From the NCBI GenBank assembly GCA_051883415.1, contig JBJETR010000031.1, positions 1-13,171 of the forward strand: a DNA stretch of 13,171 nt, read 5' to 3'. The notes below the pieces were generated by a model. The model saw only the letters and a program-made list of their open reading frames with translations. It made no database searches and had not been told where the DNA came from. Below are positions 1 to 7,184 of the stretch, one piece after another (position 1 is the first letter of the stretch; the number at the start of each line of letters is the position of its first letter). The stretch comes from HGM11368 sp051883415. Lineage in GTDB: Bacteria; Bacillota; Clostridia; Christensenellales; UBA3700. Position numbers and translations under genes: made by a program.

Positions 1-103
1 ACGCTACGATAACGTGTTTGTTGGTCAATTCTACTCTAAAATTGGTATTAGGCAATACTTCAATTACTCTTCCCTCAGCTTCTATTACGTCCTCTTTAGG
101 CAT
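1..103 (-). CDS. infA: Translation initiation factor IF-1 (partial, N-terminal 34 residues)
   Basis: IF-1 is a small OB-fold protein that occupies the ribosomal A site and helps IF-2 and IF-3 during initiation. The visible N-terminus reads MPKEDVIEAEGRVIEVLPNT and continues FRVELTNKHVIVA, matching the family pattern KED-IE-EG-V-E-LPNT-FRVEL-N-H. The gene is cut by the left window edge; the rest of the roughly 72-residue protein is outside. Its ATG at 103-101 lies inside the end of the upstream KOW gene (8-nt overlap). A GGAGGT ribosome-binding site sits inside that gene's final Gly-Gly codons, so the two are probably translationally coupled. Identification is secure; only the C-terminal half is unseen. 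Confidence 0.96.
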   Translation of the reverse strand, partial: MPKEDVIEAEGRVIEVLPNTNFRVELTNKHVIVA

Positions 104-392
104 AGCCACCTCCGTTTTTATTGCTTATATACTTTTCAAGAACTTCTGCAATTTTCTTGTCGTCGGCTTGACCTATACCTATGAGGCTGGTCAGTTCGAC
201 GCTGTTTTCCTTCTTTTGCAGATGTTTGACTTTTTTTAGTTTCGGATTGCTAATCAATCTACGCATTCCGTCTGCAATCATCACGTAATCGTCCGCAACA
301 ACTTTTACTACTACACAAGGCTTTTTCTTGTCATGCCCCGCAAGGCTAACGGCGATATCTCCCACGCCTAGGCTTTCTACGGTCTTTTTCAC
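96..392 (-). CDS. KOW-domain RNA-binding protein (L14E/L6E/L27E-like), GTG start
   Basis: A 98-residue basic protein. Residues 8-42 form a KOW-type beta-barrel segment (VGDIAVSLAGHDKKKPCVVV followed by VADDYVMIADG). The lysine-rich KLKKVKHL at 51-58 follows, then a predicted helical tail with DDKKIAEVLEKY at 78-89. Small KOW proteins of this kind are commonly encoded between map and infA in Firmicutes and are related to eukaryotic/archaeal L14e; their exact role is not established. The start is GTG at 392-390, overlapping the map stop as GTGA. A GGAG about 10 nt upstream is the only visible ribosome-binding site. The next in-frame Met is residue 38, inside the domain, so the GTG start is preferred. 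Its last codons carry the infA ribosome-binding site. Confidence 0.85.
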   Translation of the reverse strand: MKKTVESLGVGDIAVSLAGHDKKKPCVVVKVVADDYVMIADGMRRLISNPKLKKVKHLQKKENSVELTSLIGIGQADDKKIAEVLEKYISNKNGGGYA

Positions 393-1132
393 AGTGACAA
401 AATCTCCACGCCGTTCTCGGTGATGAGCACAGTATTTTCATAGTGTGCCGACGGTCTATTATCTTTGGCAACTATCGTCCAACCGTCATCCAGCATTTCC
501 ACGTCATAAGTGCCTGCATTTATCATCGGCTCGACCGCAATGGTCATACCCGCCTTGAGTCTTAGACCTCTGCCTGCCACGCCGTAGTTAGGTACCTCGG
601 GGTCCTCGTGCATATCTCTTCCTATGCCGTGTCCCACCATTGCTCTCACGACGCCGTACCCGAAGCTTTCGGCATAACTCTGTATAGCGTGACCTAAGTC
701 ACCGAGTCTTGCACCCGCTTTGAGCACCTTCATTCCTTCAAAGAAACTCTGCTCGGTCACCTTGGCAAGTTTAACCTTTTCTTCGTCTGCACCTTCCATC
801 AAATAGGTTCTTGCGGCGTCGCCGTTGTATCCTTTGTAGATGCTTCCGCAGTCAATACTTACCAAGTCGCCTTCTTTGATTACTCTTTCGCTCGGGATAC
901 CGTGTACGACCTCTTCGTTGATAGAGATACATACCGATGCGGGATAACCGCCATATCCGAGAAAGGAAGGAATTGCATTCTGTTTGACGATATAATCGTG
1001 CGCCAGCCTATCGAGTTGCTTGGTAGTCATACCTACTCTGATTTTGTCTTGCAACATATTCAGCGTATCTCTGACTATCAAGTTAGCTTTTCGCATCAAC
1101 TCAATTTCGGCACTTGACTTAATTGTTATCAT
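389..1132 (-). CDS. map: Methionine aminopeptidase, type I
   Basis: Removes the initiator methionine from nascent proteins in the cytosol, using a dinuclear metal centre. The 247-residue length fits a bacterial type Ia enzyme without an N-terminal zinc finger. All expected ligands are present: Asp94 (SIDCG), Asp105 (NGDAARTY), His168 (GHGIG), Glu201 (AVEPM) and Glu232 (HYENT). The substrate-contacting histidines His77 (VVHGIP) and His175 (HEDPEVPN) are also present. The ATG at 1132 lies 14 nt inside the end of adk, preceded by AAGGT, which suggests coupling. The stop overlaps the GTG start of the KOW gene. The position after adk is the standard one in Firmicutes spc-type operons. Confidence 0.98.
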   Translation of the reverse strand: MITIKSSAEIELMRKANLIVRDTLNMLQDKIRVGMTTKQLDRLAHDYIVKQNAIPSFLGYGGYPASVCISINEEVVHGIPSERVIKEGDLVSIDCGSIYKGYNGDAARTYLMEGADEEKVKLAKVTEQSFFEGMKVLKAGARLGDLGHAIQSYAESFGYGVVRAMVGHGIGRDMHEDPEVPNYGVAGRGLRLKAGMTIAVEPMINAGTYDVEMLDDGWTIVAKDNRPSAHYENTVLITENGVEILSL

Positions 1133-1742
1133 CGATTACCTTCACAATGCTTTCAAAAACCTTGAGCATATCTTGCATGCCGTCCACGTCCTTCAACACG
1201 CCTTGTTTGGCATAGAAGTCTATAAGCGGAGCAGTTTGTTTGTTGTACACTTCAAGTCTTGCTTTTACGGTTTCTGCTTTGTCGTCGTCCCTTTGGTACA
1301 GAGGTGCACCACACTTATTGCACACGTCGCTGTGATACCAAGAAGTATGGAAACTTTCTCCACACTTGCACATTCTTCTTCCTGCGATTCTCTCAACCAC
1401 CAACGCTTCGTCCACAGCAATGTTGACTGCTAGGTCGATGTGAGCAAAACCGCTCAAAGCCTCAGCTTGCTCGATAGTTCTTGGGAATCCGTCCAGCACG
1501 TAGCCTGCCTTGCAGTCGTCTTGAGCCAGACGGTCCTCTACCAATGCGATAACTAGCCCGTCAGGCACGAGCAGTCCTTGGTCGATATAGCTTTTCGCTT
1601 GTACTCCAAGAGGTGTGCCCGCCTTGATATTTGCTCTCAGTATGTCGCCCGTGGATATGTGAGGAATATTGTATTTATCACATATTTTGGTGGCTTGAGT
1701 GCCTTTACCTGCCCCGGGTGCTCCCAAAAAAACAATGTTCAT
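1119..1742 (-). CDS. adk: Adenylate kinase with short, zinc-type lid
   Basis: Catalyses ATP + AMP to 2 ADP in the cytosol. P-loop GAPGAGKGT is at residues 7-15, the AMP-binding STGD at 30-33, DGFPRT at 84-89, and RR at 122-123 begins the lid. The lid carries four cysteines, Cys125, Cys127, Cys141 and Cys144, and then YQRDDD (149-154). In Gram-positive zinc-lid enzymes the first pair is normally CxxC; here it is CKC. The span from RR to YQR is about four residues shorter than the Geobacillus-type lid, which accounts for much of the short total of 207 residues. AGAGGTAAG precedes the ATG. The gene lies 10 nt after secY and overlaps map by 14 nt. Confidence 0.98.
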   Translation of the reverse strand: MNIVFLGAPGAGKGTQATKICDKYNIPHISTGDILRANIKAGTPLGVQAKSYIDQGLLVPDGLVIALVEDRLAQDDCKAGYVLDGFPRTIEQAEALSGFAHIDLAVNIAVDEALVVERIAGRRMCKCGESFHTSWYHSDVCNKCGAPLYQRDDDKAETVKARLEVYNKQTAPLIDFYAKQGVLKDVDGMQDMLKVFESIVKVIDDNN

Positions 1743-1752
1743 TTCTTACCTC

Positions 1753-3057
1753 TTATTTGAGGAAGCCCTTATAGTGCCTCATCATAATTTGTGATTCGAG
1801 TTGCTTATCGAGTTCCAAAGCCACGCTTACCACGATGAGCATTCCCGTTGCCGAGAAAGCATTGGTTAGTCCGATATCTTCACCGATGAGTCGGAACAAA
1901 AATACAGGAATAATAGCGATAAACGCTAGGAACAACGCACCGAACAAAGTGATACGATTGTTGATTTTTGCTAGATAGTCCGACGTAGCCTTACCCGGTC
2001 TTACACCTTGAATCGTACCGCCGTATTGTTGCAAATTGCGTGCAACGTCTTGCGGATTGAATTGTATCTGTGCATAGAAGTAAGCGAAGAATATTATCAA
2101 CAAGAACATGATTAGATAATATACCAAGTTGCCTACCCAATAGTTGCCGTATGGCGACAGATATCTATAGTAGAAAGATACAAGGCTGCTATTTTGGTCG
2201 ATAAAGGACACAATCATCTGTGGGAACATCATAAACGATGAAGCGAAGATGATTGGCATAACGCCGGAGCTGTTGACCTTAATAGGTATAAAGGTCGACT
2301 GACCGCCGTACATCTTGTTACCCTTTACTTGCTTAGCGTAATTTACCTTAATTCTTCTCTCGGAGCCGTCAACGAATACTATGAATATAAAGAGCACTAC
2401 TATCAAAAGTAAGTATCCTATAATATTGAATATGTTGACGTAGTTGTCCTTAACCGTTGCGCTTGCGCTTACGAGTCCCGTACCGAGACCGGAGATGATA
2501 CCTACGAAGATTATGAGCGACGTACCGTTGCCGATTCCGTATTCGGTTATTCTCTCACCCAGCCACATTACGAGTGTCGAACCTGCCGTAAGCATAATGA
2601 TGAGCATTATTGCGGTAACCGCCACCGAACCGAACGTAGGTTGAATTGCACCCGCATTATTAAAGGTAACGATAATTCCGATACTTTGAATAACTGCAAG
2701 AGCGATAGCCACGTATCTGGTGATAGTCGTAATCTTCTCTCTACCGTCGTCGCCTTGTTTAGAGAGTCTCTCGAGAGGCGGAATAATCAAGGTCAACAAC
2801 TGCATGATAATGAAGCTATTGATAAACGGCAAAATGCCTAGTGCAAACAGCGTACCGTATTGCAATGCGCCGCCGCTCATCATACTCATCATCTCAAATA
2901 TTTGGTTGTCCTTCATAGCGTTTTCCACGAAAGCGTAGTCTATTCCGGGAAGAGGAATAAAGCTACCTATTCTGAATAGGAACAAAACGCCTATGGTAAG
3001 AAAGATACGTCTACGTATATCCTTATCCGCAAATGCATTTTTGATGGTTTGCCACAT
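1753..3057 (-). CDS. secY: Preprotein translocase channel subunit SecY
   Basis: Forms the protein-conducting channel of the Sec translocon in the cytoplasmic membrane, working with SecE/SecG and SecA or the ribosome. The 434-residue product has ten hydrophobic segments at about 18-38, 67-92, 112-132, 144-166, 178-198, 209-229, 265-286, 308-329, 368-390 and 399-415. Recognisable family signatures are TEYGIGNGTSLIIF (171-184), ERRIKVNYAKQ (233-243), YGGQSTFIPIK (250-260), the C5 loop GGTIQGVRPGKAT (346-358) and the C-terminal YKGFL. The ATG overlaps the rplO stop as TAATG, and a GAGGTG inside the last rplO codons serves as ribosome-binding site, implying coupling to L15 synthesis. Confidence 0.98.
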   Translation of the reverse strand: MWQTIKNAFADKDIRRRIFLTIGVLFLFRIGSFIPLPGIDYAFVENAMKDNQIFEMMSMMSGGALQYGTLFALGILPFINSFIIMQLLTLIIPPLERLSKQGDDGREKITTITRYVAIALAVIQSIGIIVTFNNAGAIQPTFGSVAVTAIMLIIMLTAGSTLVMWLGERITEYGIGNGTSLIIFVGIISGLGTGLVSASATVKDNYVNIFNIIGYLLLIVVLFIFIVFVDGSERRIKVNYAKQVKGNKMYGGQSTFIPIKVNSSGVMPIIFASSFMMFPQMIVSFIDQNSSLVSFYYRYLSPYGNYWVGNLVYYLIMFLLIIFFAYFYAQIQFNPQDVARNLQQYGGTIQGVRPGKATSDYLAKINNRITLFGALFLAFIAIIPVFLFRLIGEDIGLTNAFSATGMLIVVSVALELDKQLESQIMMRHYKGFLK

Positions 3058-3500
3058 TATAGCACCTCTGCTTTGCCACCTGCTTTTTCGATTATTTCTG
3101 CAGCTGACTTAGTAAATTTGTTAGCTTTTACGACAAGCTTTTTGGTCAAAGTACCGTTTCCGAGTACTTTAAGGCCGTATTCTTCTACTTTACTAAGAAC
3201 GCCCTCTTGCAACAGCAACTCTGCCGTAACTTCGGTTCCGTCGGCAAATTTTTCCAAATCGGAAACGTTTACGATAGAATATACCTTCTTAAAGTTGTTG
3301 GTAAAGCCACGCTTAGGGATTCTTCTCACCAATGGCATTTGTCCGCCTTCGAAGCCAGGTCTTACACCGCCTCCGCTACGAGCGTTTTGTCCCTTGTGAC
3401 CTTTACCGGAAGTTTTGCCAAGGCCACTGCCTATGCCTCTTCCAAGTCTTTTCTTTTCAGTCTTTGCTCCAGGAGCTGGAGACATATTGTTAAGATTCAT
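3057..3500 (-). CDS. rplO: 50S ribosomal protein L15
   Basis: Late-assembly 50S protein bound to 23S rRNA. 147 residues from the chosen start MNLNNMSPAPGAK. The Gly-rich N-terminal arm (GRGIGSGLGKTSGKGHKGQ, then GGGVRPGFEGGQMPL) is typical, and the globular domain ends in GGKAEVL. An upstream in-frame ATG at 3533 would add 11 residues overlapping rpmD and separate the start from its ribosome-binding site. The ATG at 3500 has GGAGGAGAAT directly before it and matches the usual L15 N-terminus, so it is preferred. The TAA stop shares two bases with the secY ATG. Confidence 0.98.
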   Translation of the reverse strand: MNLNNMSPAPGAKTEKKRLGRGIGSGLGKTSGKGHKGQNARSGGGVRPGFEGGQMPLVRRIPKRGFTNNFKKVYSIVNVSDLEKFADGTEVTAELLLQEGVLSKVEEYGLKVLGNGTLTKKLVVKANKFTKSAAEIIEKAGGKAEVL

Positions 3501-3510
3501 ATTCTCCTCC

Positions 3511-3693
3511 TTACGCCTCAACGACCGATACAAGGTGAGATACGACTTTGATCATTCCCCTGCTGCAATCGTTGTCAGTTACCACGTTGCTGGAACCTGT
3601 CTTGTGAAGTCCCAAAGCGGCAACGGTGTCTTTTTGTTTTTTAGTGCAACCGATAGTGCTCTTGACGAGCGTAACTTTTATTTTCTTATCCAT
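3511..3693 (-). CDS. rpmD: 50S ribosomal protein L30
   Basis: Small 50S protein of 60 residues. The pattern VKSTIGCTKKQKDTVAALGL, then RGMIKVVSHLVSV near the C-terminus, is the L30 signature. The start is placed at 3693 (MDKKIKVTL), which follows GAGGAGG at 7-nt spacing. An in-frame ATG at 3708 would start inside rpsE and read through this ribosome-binding site, adding MRRRK, which the family lacks. The gap to rpsE is 11 nt and to rplO 10 nt. Confidence 0.96.
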   Translation of the reverse strand: MDKKIKVTLVKSTIGCTKKQKDTVAALGLHKTGSSNVVTDNDCSRGMIKVVSHLVSVVEA

Positions 3694-3704
3694 TTTACGC
3701 CTCC

Positions 3705-4220
3705 TCAACCAATAATTTCCGCTACGGTCTTGCCACGCAAAGCAGCCACTTGTTCTACGCTTCTAAGTCTTGCAAGACCTTCGATGGTAGCTTTGACGGA
3801 GTTGATAGGGTTGTTGGTGCCGAGGCACTTGGTTCTGATATCCTTGATGCCCGCAACTTCCAACACGGCACGGATAGGACCACCTGCGATCACACCGGTA
3901 CCTTCTTCTGCAGGGAGAAGGATAACCTTTCCGCTTCCGAATTGTCCGATAATGTCGTGAGGAATAGTCGTTCCTACCATTGCAATCTTAATCATATTAC
4001 GTTTTGCTTCAGCCGTAGCCTTACGGATAGCCTCAGGTACTTCGGCAGCTTTACCCATGCCTACGCCTACGCTTCCGTTGCCGTCGCCCACTACGATGAG
4101 TGCGGCAAATCTCATAGTTCTACCGCCCTTTACAACCTTGGTAACGCGGTTGACGCAGATAAGCTTGTTAAGCAATTCGTCTTGTTGCTCTTTTTGAAAT
4201 TTATTTTCTCTCTTAGCCAT
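3705..4220 (-). CDS. rpsE: 30S ribosomal protein S5
   Basis: S5 sits at the mRNA entry region and influences decoding accuracy. 171 residues. The N-terminal double-stranded-RNA-binding-like domain includes VNRVTKVVKGGRTMRFAALI, where the spectinomycin-contacting loop KGGR is intact. GDGNGSVGVGMGKA and the C-terminal domain GTGVIAGGPIRAVLEVAGI follow. AAGGAGGT precedes the ATG at good spacing; the rplR stop TAA lies directly against this site. Nothing unusual is visible. Confidence 0.98.
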   Translation of the reverse strand: MAKRENKFQKEQQDELLNKLICVNRVTKVVKGGRTMRFAALIVVGDGNGSVGVGMGKAAEVPEAIRKATAEAKRNMIKIAMVGTTIPHDIIGQFGSGKVILLPAEEGTGVIAGGPIRAVLEVAGIKDIRTKCLGTNNPINSVKATIEGLARLRSVEQVAALRGKTVAEIIG

Positions 4221-4231
4221 AATCTACCTCC

Positions 4232-4600
4232 TTAGAACTTCAAACCGGCTTCTCTTGCGCCGTCGGCAACCATCTTGACACGACCGGTATAAAGGTAACC
4301 GCCTCTGTCGAATACGACTTGCTCGATTCCTGCAGCCAAAGCCTTCTTAGCGATGGTTTCACCCACGAGCTTAGAAGCTTCGGTCTTGGTGAGTTCGGCA
4401 ACCTTGCTAGCAAGGTCCTTATCGAGAGTCGAGCAAGATACCAAGGTAACTCCCTTGACGTCGTCGATGATTTGCGCCGTAATATTGTTCAAACTTCTGT
4501 ACACGTTAAGGCGTGGTCTTTCTGCGGTGCCGGAAATCTTATATCTCATTCTGGCATGTCTTTTAGCTCTGACAGCATTTTTATCAATCTTCTTAATCAT
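4232..4600 (-). CDS. rplR: 50S ribosomal protein L18
   Basis: Binds 5S rRNA with L5 in the central protuberance. 122 residues, the usual length. The basic N-terminus (RAKRHARMRYKISGT) is followed by ERPRLNVYRSLNNITAQIIDD and the C-terminal signature FDRGGYLYTGRVK with ADGAREAGLKF. AAGGAGTGA stands before the ATG. It lies 13 nt after rplF and 11 nt before rpsE. Confidence 0.98.
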   Translation of the reverse strand: MIKKIDKNAVRAKRHARMRYKISGTAERPRLNVYRSLNNITAQIIDDVKGVTLVSCSTLDKDLASKVAELTKTEASKLVGETIAKKALAAGIEQVVFDRGGYLYTGRVKMVADGAREAGLKF

Positions 4601-4613
4601 ACTTCTTCACTCC

Positions 4614-5156
4614 TTATTTACCAGCCTTCTTGCCTTCCTTACGAGCGATTACTTCATCGCTGTAACGAATGCCGTATGCGTGATATGGATCAGGCACACG
4701 GATTGCTCTAATGTTAGAGGCAACTTGTCCTACTTTGACTTTGTCGATACCGCTTACCACGATTTCGGTTTGGCTTGGGCACTCGAATTTGATTCCGTCA
4801 GGCTCAACCACTTCTACGGTGTGAGAATAACCTACGTCCATGACAATCTTGTTGCCTTGCTTAGCTACCTTGTAACCTACGCCGTTGATGACGAGGCCTT
4901 TCTTGTAGCCGTTGGTTACGCCCTCAACCATGTTGGCGATGAGCTTGCGGTACAAACCGTGCATTGCCTTGTTTTGTTGTTCGTCGTTAGGACGCTTAAC
5001 GTGCAATACGTTGCCCTCAACTTCTACCTTGATGTTTTTGTTGACGTTCAAGGTCAACACACCCTTAGGTCCTTTTACTTCTACTACGTTTTCAGGGGAA
5101 ACTTTAATTTCCACACCTGCCGGAATAGCAACCGGTAATCTGCCTATTCTTGACAT
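4614..5156 (-). CDS. rplF: 50S ribosomal protein L6
   Basis: Two-domain 50S protein located near the factor-binding site and sarcin-ricin loop. 180 residues. MSRIGRLPVAIPAGV opens the first domain, NGVGYKV and DVGYSH lie in the middle, and GIDKVKVGQVASNIRAIR leads into the C-terminal RNA-contacting motif. That motif, commonly PEPYKGKGIRY, reads PDPYHAYGIRY here (residues 155-165), so the usual KGKG is replaced by HAYG. The reading is clean and the C-terminus is otherwise normal, so this is a lineage variant rather than damage. GGAGG lies 11 nt before the ATG. Confidence 0.98.
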   Translation of the reverse strand: MSRIGRLPVAIPAGVEIKVSPENVVEVKGPKGVLTLNVNKNIKVEVEGNVLHVKRPNDEQQNKAMHGLYRKLIANMVEGVTNGYKKGLVINGVGYKVAKQGNKIVMDVGYSHTVEVVEPDGIKFECPSQTEIVVSGIDKVKVGQVASNIRAIRVPDPYHAYGIRYSDEVIARKEGKKAGK

Positions 5157-5177
5157 ACTCTACTATTCCTCCTTCTA

Positions 5178-5576
5178 TTACCATACGTAAGCGAGCACTT
5201 CGCCACCGATGTGTTGAGTTCTTGCTTGTTTGTCGGTCATCACGCCCTTAGAAGTGGAGATGATGGCAATACCCATACCTCCGAGCACCTTAGGGAGATT
5301 GTCCGAGCTAGCGTATATACGAAGACCTGGCTTGGAGATACGCTTAATGCCGGTAATGACCTTTTCGTTCTTTGGTCCATACTTAAGATTTACCTTCATA
5401 ACACTTTGAACACCGTTCTCGATTATCTCAACGCCATTCACAAATCCCTCGTCAACCAAGATGTCGGCGATAGCTTTTTTCATCTTCGAAAAAGGCACTT
5501 CTACGCTGTCGTGCTTAACAACGAGGCCGTTGCGGATGCGTGTCAACATATCTGCTATTGGATCAGTTATCATCAT
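5178..5576 (-). CDS. rpsH: 30S ribosomal protein S8
   Basis: Primary 16S rRNA-binding protein of the 30S platform; in E. coli it is also the translational repressor of the spc operon. 132 residues. MITDPIADMLTRIRNG at the N-terminus and the C-terminal STSKGVMTDKQAR with GGEVLAYVW are diagnostic. Two consecutive ATG codons occur; the first (5576) lies 9 nt from GGAGG and is preferred. I could not test whether an S8-repressor-like site exists near rplE as in E. coli. Confidence 0.98.
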   Translation of the reverse strand: MMITDPIADMLTRIRNGLVVKHDSVEVPFSKMKKAIADILVDEGFVNGVEIIENGVQSVMKVNLKYGPKNEKVITGIKRISKPGLRIYASSDNLPKVLGGMGIAIISTSKGVMTDKQARTQHIGGEVLAYVW

Positions 5577-5596
5577 AGTAAATATCCTCCTCTATC

Positions 5597-5782
5597 TTAC
5601 CAACTTGCTTTCTTTACGCCAGGGATTTCGCCTTTGTAAGCCAATTCTCTGAAGCAAATTCTGCAAATACCGTATTTTCTCAAAACAGCGTGAGGTCTAC
5701 CGCAAATTTGGCATCTGGTATATGCTCTTGTCGAAAACTTTGGAGTTCTTTGTTGTTTATTTATCATCGCTTTCTTAGCCAT
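5597..5782 (-). CDS. rpsN: 30S ribosomal protein S14, zinc-binding (type Z) form
   Basis: 30S head protein. The 61-residue length and the two knuckles CQIC (24-27) and CRIC (40-43) define the zinc-containing short form, called rpsN or rpsZ. The zinc-free paralogue is about 89-100 residues. LRKYGICRICFRELA and the C-terminal GEIPGVKKASW are characteristic. Many Firmicutes carry an additional zinc-free copy elsewhere under zinc-responsive control; that cannot be seen here. GAGGAGG precedes the ATG. Confidence 0.98.
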   Translation of the reverse strand: MAKKAMINKQQRTPKFSTRAYTRCQICGRPHAVLRKYGICRICFRELAYKGEIPGVKKASW

Positions 5783-5798
5783 TGCTTATATCCTCCTC

Positions 5799-6344
5799 TT
5801 ACTTCACAAAAGGCATGCCCAAATGTGTGAGCAACGCTTTTGCTTGTTCGTCTGTCTTAGCAGTAGTAACGAAACATACGTCAAATCCTCTGACTTTCTC
5901 AATCTTATCATAAGAAATCTCAGGGAAGATAAGTTGTTCCTTTACGCCTACACAATAGTTACCTCTACCGTCGAAAGAGTTGTTAGGCACACCCTTAAAG
6001 TCTCTTACGCGTGGAAGTGCTACGCTGATAAACTTATCAATAAAGTCGTACATCTTCTTACCACGGAGAGTAACCTTTGCGCCGATAGCCATACCTTCTC
6101 TCAACTTAAAGTTTGCCACGCTCTTCTTAGCTTTGGTAACGACAGGCTTTTGACCTGCGATGAGCTCCAATTCGTCTACTGCGATTTGGAAGCTCTTGCT
6201 GTTGTCCTTTACGTCGCCAAGTCCCATGTTGAGCACAACCTTTTCTATCTTAGGAATTTCGTTGACGTTCTTAAAGTTGAACTCTTTCATCAATGCAGGA
6301 ACGGCAACGTTTTTATAAAGTTCTTCGATTCTATATTCTCTCAT
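5799..6344 (-). CDS. rplE: 50S ribosomal protein L5
   Basis: Binds 5S rRNA in the central protuberance and contacts P-site tRNA. 181 residues. KVVLNMGLGDVKDNSK, GQKPVVTKAKKSVANFKLRE, the loop LPRVRDFKGVP and the C-terminal AKALLTHLGMPF are all present. GGAGG is followed by a 9-nt spacer before ATG. The stop is 16 nt from the rpsN start. No anomalies are visible. Confidence 0.98.
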   Translation of the reverse strand: MREYRIEELYKNVAVPALMKEFNFKNVNEIPKIEKVVLNMGLGDVKDNSKSFQIAVDELELIAGQKPVVTKAKKSVANFKLREGMAIGAKVTLRGKKMYDFIDKFISVALPRVRDFKGVPNNSFDGRGNYCVGVKEQLIFPEISYDKIEKVRGFDVCFVTTAKTDEQAKALLTHLGMPFVK

Positions 6345-6358
6345 TGTCTATTCCTCCA

Positions 6359-6796
6359 TTATTCCTTGTCTTCGGCTTCCGTTTTCTTGGTAGCTTTCTT
6401 AGCGGTCTTCTTTGGAGCTGCTTTCTTAGCTGCCGCTTTAGCCTTAGAAGCTTTTACTTCGTCCAAAGACGCGCCGCACTTTTTGCAGATACGGGTTTTT
6501 ACCGTCTTTCCTTCTTCGTTCTTCTCGATTTTGTGAGCCACTCTGGTAGGTTGGTTGCAGGTAGGGCAGATAACCATAACGTTAGATACGTCGATAGCTC
6601 TCTCCTTCTCTACGATACCGCCTCTCTCTTGAGCGTTACGTGGCTTTACGAAGTGCTTTTGGGTTGTTAGTCCGTCGCCTTGTACCACTACTTTTCCCTT
6701 AGAAGGGTTAACTGACAAAACCGTGCCGGACTTGCCGTTATCATTGCCTGCGATAATCTTTACCGCATCGCCTTTCTTAACACTGATACTCATCAT
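6359..6796 (-). CDS. rplX: 50S ribosomal protein L24 with Lys/Ala-rich C-terminal extension
   Basis: L24 starts 50S assembly at the 5' domain of 23S rRNA. The KOW motif is near residues 6-33 (KKGDAVKIIAGNDNGKSGTV), followed by KHFVKPR and GGIVEKE. A zinc-ribbon-like set, Cys77, Cys80, Cys104 and Cys107 (CPTC, CKKC), is common in Firmicutes L24. The typical protein would end near CGASLD (residue 112); here a further 33 residues follow, almost only Lys, Ala, Thr, Pro and Glu. Two ATGs stand in a row. AGGAGG is 3 nt from the first and 6 nt from the second (6793), so translation may well start at 6793, giving MSISVKK and 144 residues. Confidence 0.97.
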   Translation of the reverse strand: MMSISVKKGDAVKIIAGNDNGKSGTVLSVNPSKGKVVVQGDGLTTQKHFVKPRNAQERGGIVEKERAIDVSNVMVICPTCNQPTRVAHKIEKNEEGKTVKTRICKKCGASLDEVKASKAKAAAKKAAPKKTAKKATKKTEAEDKE

Positions 6797-6803
6797 ATAC
6801 CTC

Positions 6804-7172
6804 CTAAATTACCTCCGGAGCAAGAGATATGATTTTCATAAACTCTTTCTCACGAAGTTCGCGTGCTATTGGACCAAGGATAGCGGTACCTCTTGGTTGC
6901 TTTTGGTTGTCGATAATAACCGCAGCGTTGTCGTCGAATCTGATGTGAGAGCCGTCCTCTCTTCTGATTCCCTTAGTAGTTCTTACGATAACTGCCTTTA
7001 CGACGTCGCCTTTCTTTACGATTCCGCCTGGAGCAGCCGATTGAACGGCAGCTACGATAACGTCACCGATATTACCGCTTCTACGGAACGAACCACCCAT
7101 AACTCTGATGCACTTGATTTCTTTTGCGCCGCTGTTGTCGGCAACAACAAGTCTAGTTTCTGCTTGTATCAT
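6804..7172 (-). CDS. rplN: 50S ribosomal protein L14
   Basis: 50S protein at the subunit interface, contacting 16S helix 14 in bridge B8. 122 residues, exactly the usual length. MIQAETRLVVADNSGAKEI, GSFRRSGNIGDVI, the pattern KKGDVVKAVIVRTTKGIRR and the C-terminal FMKIISLAPEVI are textbook. AAGGAGGACC precedes the ATG. The TAG stop is part of the AGGAGG ribosome-binding site of rplX, so ribosomes finishing L14 stop on the L24 initiation signal. Confidence 0.98.
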   Translation of the reverse strand: MIQAETRLVVADNSGAKEIKCIRVMGGSFRRSGNIGDVIVAAVQSAAPGGIVKKGDVVKAVIVRTTKGIRREDGSHIRFDDNAAVIIDNQKQPRGTAILGPIARELREKEFMKIISLAPEVI

Positions 7173-7184
7173 GTCTGGTCCTCC

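Noticed and set aside
3694..3708. Start of rpmD at 3708
   Set aside because: It would begin inside rpsE, read through the GAGGAGG ribosome-binding site and add residues not found in L30. ATG at 3693 fits better.
4353..5138. Long plus-strand open frame of 261 codons opposite rplR and rplF
   Set aside because: It is antisense to two certain ribosomal genes, lacks a ribosome-binding site, and its hydrophobic composition follows from reading the complementary strand. The same holds for the other plus-strand frames across the operon.
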